Shown here: positions 58,571 to 64,000 of the stretch, in pieces
Position numbering within the stretch: position 1 is the stretch's first letter
Layout: the number at the start of each line of letters is the position of its first letter
Source: Ophioceras dolichostomum
Taxonomy: Eukaryota; Ascomycota; Sordariomycetes; Magnaporthales; Ophioceraceae
Length of the DNA: 64,000 nucleotides
Reading direction: 5' to 3'
NCBI GenBank assembly: GCA_003049485.1
Contig: PYST01000113.1
Coordinates: 42,712-106,711, forward strand
Notes under the pieces: model-generated
Database searches by the model: none
Told to the model about the DNA's origin: nothing
The model's input: the letters and a program-made list of their open reading frames with translations, nothing else
Program-made: the position numbers and the translations under genes

Positions 58571-60081
58571 TATGACAGGCTTCCTTTACACTCTGCGCGC
58601 GGTGTCTTGGGAGCTATTTGACGCTCTCACGTCGGTTTGCAGGGCGGGCTGCGGCAAAACGCTGTCGGGAGACGATCGCGAGGTCCAGTAGTCGATGTTG
58701 CTTCACTTTCTTTGTCGACTGGTGGCCGAGACAGCGCCCTACAAAAACGCAAGCAAAGAAAACAGGGTGTGAAGTTGCTGCAGCAAGCACGGCAGTACAG
58801 ATCGAAAGAAAGGAATCCTTTGACTGGTCCGTCGAAATGTTTTTTTTTATTTGTTTCTTTATTGGCAACGAGGCTGAATGTGGGAGCTGAGGTTGGTCTT
58901 AAGTGGGTGGATTTGGAGACTGGGAGAGCTACCACCTGTATTCCACAGAGCTACCCTGAATGATTCCCGCAACGGAAGGAGGAGTGGACCCATGACGCAA
59001 GGGCGGCAGGGTCCAATGCATGCCAATAGCGCTGCTGGTCAGCCCTAAATGCAGCCGACCATCCCCAAAGAGCACCGAAACGTTCCCACTTGCAAGCGCG
59101 TGTAGGCCTGTAGCGTAGATCTGAGGAATGTGATGGATCAATAGTACCACTTGTGTATACAAGGGCATGGCTCTGAAGAGATTTCGCAGAACACCACGCG
59201 GAAAGCTTTTCTCAGGGGAGCCCTGATGGCTATTTCCCCAACTTTTGGATTTTGTGATGGGATACCGCTACAATGGCCGTACCAGAAAGAAGGGGAAATG
59301 ATCACGATGGCCATCTGTCGCCGTAGAAGCATTGCGAACGCCTCCCTCTTCCATTTCCCTTCTATCTGCGCATCCACAGCTCGGGCAACTTTAGTCGAGC
59401 CTCACTCCTTAGGCATCATTAGCTAGGAGGGCCTGGCCTTCTGGCGAGGACGACATGTGCGGTCTACCGTGTAGAGAAGACCCTGTAAGGTCTAGATCCG
59501 TAGGGGCCCCGACAACACCTTGCACCACAAGTTTGCCGAGACGCACAGCCATCGAGCTTTCTCCTGAGACCTGCTGTTCTCAGGTCAAGAGACTTCAGTC
59601 TTGTTCCTGGAGCCCCAATCATGGTGTGCCCTTTGATGCCCCTGACTGCTTGACGGCCTGCAGGTACCCAAGCCGGGTATCCAAGACACACTGCAGACGC
59701 CGAGGATTGAGCCGCGCAGATAGTATCCAGTTCGGCAGGCCTTTACCTGACTTCCTGTCTTCGACTGCCTGTAAATATGCAGAACAGTATGAGGCCAGCA
59801 CCAACGACTCCTTGTCGGTGTATGCGATTTAAGGGCAGGACCAGGTCATCCCTGAGGCACAGGGTACCCAGGGCAGCGAGGCAGCTGGCCCTTTCTCCGT
59901 TACAGAACGGCGAGTCCATGACCCTAGTGCCCCTAAACGCCGCCGCCGGCGCTCCATGGAAAGAGCGCAGCAGGTGGAGGGGTCCTCTCATCGTCTATCT
60001 CCGGGTGATTGTCATGATGCCGCCGTCGGTCTCGATTCTGATGGAGATCCTCGTTGAGAGCAGAAGCAGCTGCAGCATGGA
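58571..60081. other. Intergenic between tandem minus-strand genes
   Basis: 1.5 kb holding the Ste14-like promoter and the 3' flank of the TMEM170-like gene. Short ORFs show no family features. No RNA gene seen. Confidence 0.45.
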
Positions 60082-60768
60082 CTACAGCCCTCCCTGGATC
60101 GAGAAGGACGAGATGATGAGGACCAGCACGTTGACCCAGCCCCAGAGGAATGGGATCCACGTGGTCATTGCGAACTCGCCGGCTATGTAGACCGCTCCGA
60201 TCCTAGGCATGGTAGGTATGACACGAGAGCTTCGTTAGCGGTCAACCCACCCAACCAACAACTCCAAGCAGCGAGGATGAGACGAGCCCATGAGGAGCCC
60301 AGGAGGAGTGAGTGAATAACAGAAAGAGCAGAAAGCTCGAAAGGGACTCACATCAAGCCGACCACGCTGCCAGCAAGCAGCGCCTCGGTGCCGGCCACGA
60401 AGATGTACGACACCGGCACCACCCAGACGTATTTCCAGTTAGACCACCGCTTCCCCTGGTGCATGAAGAGCGCGATCCCCGCGGCGCCGATGTGCACCAG
60501 GCTGTAGATGACGAGCGTCCATATCGTGGTGAAGCGCCAGATGTCCGACAGGTAGTAGAGGCTGTATTTCGGGTCGTCGATTTGGGGAGTCAATGACGGC
60601 CAGGGAGGCGTCTCGTAGTTCTGCGGGGGCGCGTCACGCCGGGCAATGCTGTCAGGTCATCATGGATCAGCCGCTGGTAACTAAGCTACCTAACCACACC
60701 ATACAACACATTGTGGCTTTAAACATGGGGTTCTTGTGGGGGGTCTCCTCTTACATTGAGAAGTTCAT
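60082..60768 (-). CDS. TMEM170-like membrane protein
   Basis: Small multi-pass protein of the TMEM170 family. In animals members shape ER and nuclear-envelope membranes; the fungal role is not known to me. Exons on minus are 60768-60755, 60648-60352 and 60202-60082 (introns 106 and 149 bp), giving 143 residues, the family length. The first exon is only 14 nt (MNFS plus two bases), with a GTAAGA donor; the junction gives MNFSIIARRDAPPQNYETPP. The core IDDPKYSLYYLSDIWRFTTI is followed by three membrane helices (IWTLVIYSLVHIGAAGIALF, YVWVVPVSYIFVAGTEALL, FLWGWVNVLVLIISSFSI) and a short GGL end. The tiny first exon is supported by frame and splice signals only. Confidence 0.87.
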
Positions 60769-61540
60769 GGCGGCCTGGAAGACGGAGTGTTTGATTTCTG
60801 TGCCATGAATTCCGTGAGGTTGTGGGAGCTCCGACTGCGGGAAGGGGAGGAAGCGTGCAACCGTGTTGGGCGGGCCAGCTCAGTCGGCATCCAGTACCAA
60901 GGGCCCAGGCTCTCGAGTGGGCTGGCTACAGGGGTGACCCTCCACAACCGTGCCTCGGCACCGAATACAGCCAAGGCACGAGCTTCAAGGCAGCACCCCG
61001 TTTCTTGGCACCGGCCGGTTACGCTTTCCCTCTTCAACGCACTTTATCGACCTAGCTGTTGACCTTGTCTCGTGCTCTTCCTTCTCGAATTCTCGAACAC
61101 CCCGCCCGCCAGCCAGCGAGAATCAACAACCGCAACCCATTGAAGACGAAGCAAGAGAAAGTAATAACCAAGAATCAAAGACGAGTAAAAGGCGAGCAGA
61201 CGGCGAGCAATGCCGCCCTAAAGCACTTCCTCTCGTACTTGCTCTCTTGTTCTTCTTCTCATACTTCTTCACGTACTTCTCTCATTCCTCTCTCGGTCTT
61301 CTTTCGTCCTTCTTCGCGAGCATCTTCTCGAGGCAGTCAGCCATTCGGGTATTCGAGGACATATCTTCATACTTCCTCTTCTCGTGCGTCTTTTGCGTCT
61401 TTTTCGAGGCATCTAAAGCATCCTAGGGGGCATATCACATACTTCTTCTCGTCGTGCAATTTTATTCTCTTGGAGGCATTCAAGACATCCAAGTGATACA
61501 TACCCACTCTCCTACGTCTGTCCGACCAATTCCTTCAACA
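60769..61540. other. Divergent intergenic region, TMEM170-like gene and pex8
   Basis: No gene supported. From about 61220 the sequence is rich in TTCTTC/CTTCTC runs, typical of the leader of a plus-strand gene. Confidence 0.45.
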
Positions 61541-63823
61541 ATGTCGACCGACCAACTCCTCACTACCGTCCTCGGTCTGTACCGAGACGTGCACGACGAT
61601 GCCACGACGGAGCAGATCCTCGGCACGACCTCCACCCTTCTCACGACGCTCTCCAACCCTCTGAACGTCACGCTCCTCACCAAGCACTTCCTCTCCGCCC
61701 CCGCCATCTGGGACAGCTATCGGCACCGGGTCGCGCCCGGCAGCCCCAACGAGGCCTACGCTCTCGAACAGGGCCTGCTCAACACATGCATGAAGGTCTT
61801 GAGCGTATTCAGCACGGCTGCGCGGCGCGTCCGCCAGTTCGAGATCGAGGGTGGTCACAACGGCTCGACCCCGCCAACAGGGCTGGCGAACGCCCAGCGC
61901 CTCGGCGGCGGCCTCGACACTACCCGATGGGCCCACGCCGTGATGGCTGGCCGTGACCTCGACCGTTCTGCCCACTGGCAGCACCTACTAGTACTCACCG
62001 GCATGGCCATCGGCCTAGACGGCGCCGCCGGACCTGCGCAGGGCCTCCTGCAGCGTCGAATCGTCTATGCGGCCAACGACGCCCTCAAGGAGGCAGGCGG
62101 AGCCGTCGTCTTCACCATGGAGAAGTCCGCCGTGGTCCTCGCCTTGTCCTACGTCACGCCCGTCCTCGCCCCTCTCCAACGCCAGTCGCTCGACGCAGAC
62201 ACTCTCCTACAGGCCACACTCCGCGCCACGTTCCGCCACGAGGGAACCCTTAGAGACGGCATCTTTCTCGGACTCGTCGGCACGGACGTCGAGCTGGTCC
62301 CCGTCGGCCACGGCGGCCACGGCAGCAATAGACCCCTCCTCAGCTGGCCGGCCAACTCACCTTCCTTCCTCGCTCTTCAGCAGCTGACGGCCGAACCCCT
62401 CGTCTCGTCGATGGGCTCCCTCGCGAACCTCGCGGCCCTCGCCGTCGAGAACGCCATCAGCCCCGCCGTGCTCGTCCACACCCTCGACGAACTCCTGAAC
62501 TTCACCGCCAGGCTGCTGCAGAACTGGTCCACCAACCCGCTCTGCGAGGTCGAGGGCTCCGAGCCCGAGGAGGCGGCCCGCCTGGCGCCCCAGACCCTCC
62601 ACCACACCTTCCCCGTGCTCGCGAAGCTGCTCCAGAAGATCATGTACACGGTCCTGAAGATCCAGCAGGCCATCCTGGCCAGGGTCCTGACCCACTCGGG
62701 CCTGAGCAACGGCGCGCCCCGCCTGGCGTCGAAGTCCCTCGCCATCCTGCGGAACCTGTACTTCATCTCCTCGCGGTCCGGGAACGACAGCTTCCAGGTG
62801 TACAAGTTCGCCTACATGGTGTCGATCGACGTGCTCTCCCGCGACCCGGCCGCCACGGCCTCGCTCCTGCAGGAGTTCCTCTCCGTGTCTGCCGCCGCCA
62901 AGGATGGCGTGGTCTCGCCTCGGGCCCTAGAGCGGACCCTCGACCTGTTCTACCTCAACCTCGTCGAGCACCTGCCCCTGTCCCTCACCCCGGACCAGTG
63001 CGAGGCCCTGATCGTCACCCCGGCCGTCGTCTACCTCACGCACCTGCGCACCTCCCCCCTCCCGCCCACGCCCAAGATGGTGGCCCTCTTCGAGTCCGCC
63101 CACTGCGCGCTTCTCTCCGTCTTCTCCTGCCCGCACAACCTGGCCGTGACGACGCGCCACATATCCTTCTACGCCGAGACGCTCTTCATGTCCTTCCCCG
63201 CGCGCATCTCGTCCCGCCAGTTCCGCCACGCCTTCAAGACCGTGCTGCAGGTCGTCTCCCCGCCCTTCCCCATCTCGGCCGTGCACCCGACCCTGGGCGA
63301 GGAGCTGACCGAGATGCTGCACATGGCATTCGAGAGCGCGGGCGCCGTCGCCCTGCCCCTGAGCGTGGAGGAGGCCGCCATTGCCGCCGCGGCTGGACCC
63401 TCCTCCTCCTCCTCCGGCCCCGTCCTCTCGCAGCAGGCCGCGCTCGTCCTCGCCATGGTCGACGCGTTCCCCTACCACCCGCTGCCGCTCCTGGAGGCCC
63501 ACATGGCCCGCGCCGCCGCGGCCCTGTGCCGCATCGAAGACGGCCGCATGCGGTACGCGGCCGTGCGCCGCTTCTGGGAGGTCCTGGGCAGCGGCGAGAT
63601 GGACGTCGAGCGGGCGCCTGTAGCCCTCGCCTGGTGGGGCACCAGGGGCGGGAGGGAGCGGGTGCTGTACGGCATAGAACGCCTGCCGGCCCCGCTCTCG
63701 CCCCCTCAACTGCATGGGCAGCAGCACCAGCAGGACCAGGACGGCGGCGCGTTCCTGATGAGCGGCGCGCTGCCGGGAGGAGGAGGAGAGGAGAACGCGT
63801 CGGGAGGACCAAGCAAGCTCTAG
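61541..63823 (+). CDS. pex8: Peroxin Pex8, peroxisomal matrix-import factor
   Basis: Intraperoxisomal peroxin that links docking and RING complexes and helps release cargo from Pex5. Single exon from the first ATG, 760 residues. The sequence is a helical, Leu/Ala-rich solenoid with segments I recall from filamentous-fungal Pex8: LLTTVLGLYRDVHDDATTEQ, LTKHFLSAPAIWDSYRHR, LHHTFPVLAKLLQK, ILRNLYFISSR and FPARISSRQFRHAFKTVLQV. The protein ends in GPSKL, a canonical PTS1 signal (SKL) directly before the TAG, in keeping with Pex8 being both import factor and import cargo. A Gln/Asp-rich and Gly-rich spacer precedes the signal. Confidence 0.9.
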   Translation: MSTDQLLTTVLGLYRDVHDDATTEQILGTTSTLLTTLSNPLNVTLLTKHFLSAPAIWDSYRHRVAPGSPNEAYALEQGLLNTCMKVLSVFSTAARRVRQFEIEGGHNGSTPPTGLANAQRLGGGLDTTRWAHAVMAGRDLDRSAHWQHLLVLTGMAIGLDGAAGPAQGLLQRRIVYAANDALKEAGGAVVFTMEKSAVVLALSYVTPVLAPLQRQSLDADTLLQATLRATFRHEGTLRDGIFLGLVGTDVELVPVGHGGHGSNRPLLSWPANSPSFLALQQLTAEPLVSSMGSLANLAALAVENAISPAVLVHTLDELLNFTARLLQNWSTNPLCEVEGSEPEEAARLAPQTLHHTFPVLAKLLQKIMYTVLKIQQAILARVLTHSGLSNGAPRLASKSLAILRNLYFISSRSGNDSFQVYKFAYMVSIDVLSRDPAATASLLQEFLSVSAAAKDGVVSPRALERTLDLFYLNLVEHLPLSLTPDQCEALIVTPAVVYLTHLRTSPLPPTPKMVALFESAHCALLSVFSCPHNLAVTTRHISFYAETLFMSFPARISSRQFRHAFKTVLQVVSPPFPISAVHPTLGEELTEMLHMAFESAGAVALPLSVEEAAIAAAAGPSSSSSGPVLSQQAALVLAMVDAFPYHPLPLLEAHMARAAAALCRIEDGRMRYAAVRRFWEVLGSGEMDVERAPVALAWWGTRGGRERVLYGIERLPAPLSPPQLHGQQHQQDQDGGAFLMSGALPGGGGEENASGGPSKL

Positions 63824-64000
63824 GAGAGCTAGGCGGGGTGGTGACGGGCGTGTTTCTCGGAGGAGGAGGTTTTGACTGGCTTTTTTTGTGGTGTTTTTAC
63901 CCCTTCCCCCTTTCCCCCTTTCCTTCTTGGTCTTTTTTTTTATTTTGTTTTTTTCGTGTAACTATTTTTCTCTTTCTTTTCTTTTTACCCACCCTTCCGC

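Overview
This window is nuclear DNA of a filamentous ascomycete (Pezizomycotina, most likely Sordariomycetes; I cannot name the species). The evidence is short introns of about 70-170 bp with GTAAGT-like donors, CTAAC-like branch sites and YAG acceptors, GC-rich exons set in pyrimidine-rich flanks, and a gene set of single-copy eukaryotic housekeeping genes. Exon boundaries were worked out by hand from splice signals, reading frame and remembered family conservation. No alignment or RNA evidence was available. I saw no tRNA, rRNA, CRISPR array or intact mobile element.

Layout from left to right. A decayed LIM-like zinc-finger gene (1-2059) is followed by Mediator subunit 10 (2623-3444), whose frame stays open past its TAG into a membrane-protein ORF (to 4581). 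Next, on the minus strand, come a large DUF4045/gelsolin-like protein (5838-11481) and the small GTPase ARL2 (12909-13957). On the plus strand are a GNAT protein with a long disordered N-terminus (15663-18134), a small Cys-rich probably secreted protein (19189-19800) and S-formylglutathione hydrolase (20449-21584). An Afi1-like polarity/DENN protein lies on minus (22504-25473).

The middle holds an EF-hand myosin regulatory light chain (27824-28874), then two J-domain proteins in tandem: a DNAJC7-like TPR-DnaJ protein (30704-33108) and Sec63 (34842-37217). RPB6 (minus, 38435-39100) and TFIIIA (plus, 39469-41375) share a 368-bp divergent promoter with RRPE- and PAC-like motifs. The right part carries a His-rich ZIP zinc transporter (minus, 42362-44422), the mitochondrial nuclease Nuc1 (46372-47502), the polyadenylation factor Pfs2 (minus, 49032-51338), a DGAT1/SOAT acyltransferase (54314-56204), a Ste14-type carboxyl methyltransferase (minus, 56998-58570), a TMEM170-like membrane protein (minus, 60082-60768) and Pex8 ending in SKL (61541-63823).

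Most neighbours are functionally unrelated, as is usual in such genomes. Possible exceptions are the RPB6/TFIIIA pair and the adjacent J-proteins. The most unusual signal is that two conserved soluble-protein genes (TPR-DnaJ and Med10) are each followed, in the same frame and with no further stop for 206 and 378 codons, by a low-complexity linker and a hydrophobic membrane-type segment. These could be stop-codon readthrough isoforms, nonsense-split genes or separate downstream genes. The sequence alone does not decide.
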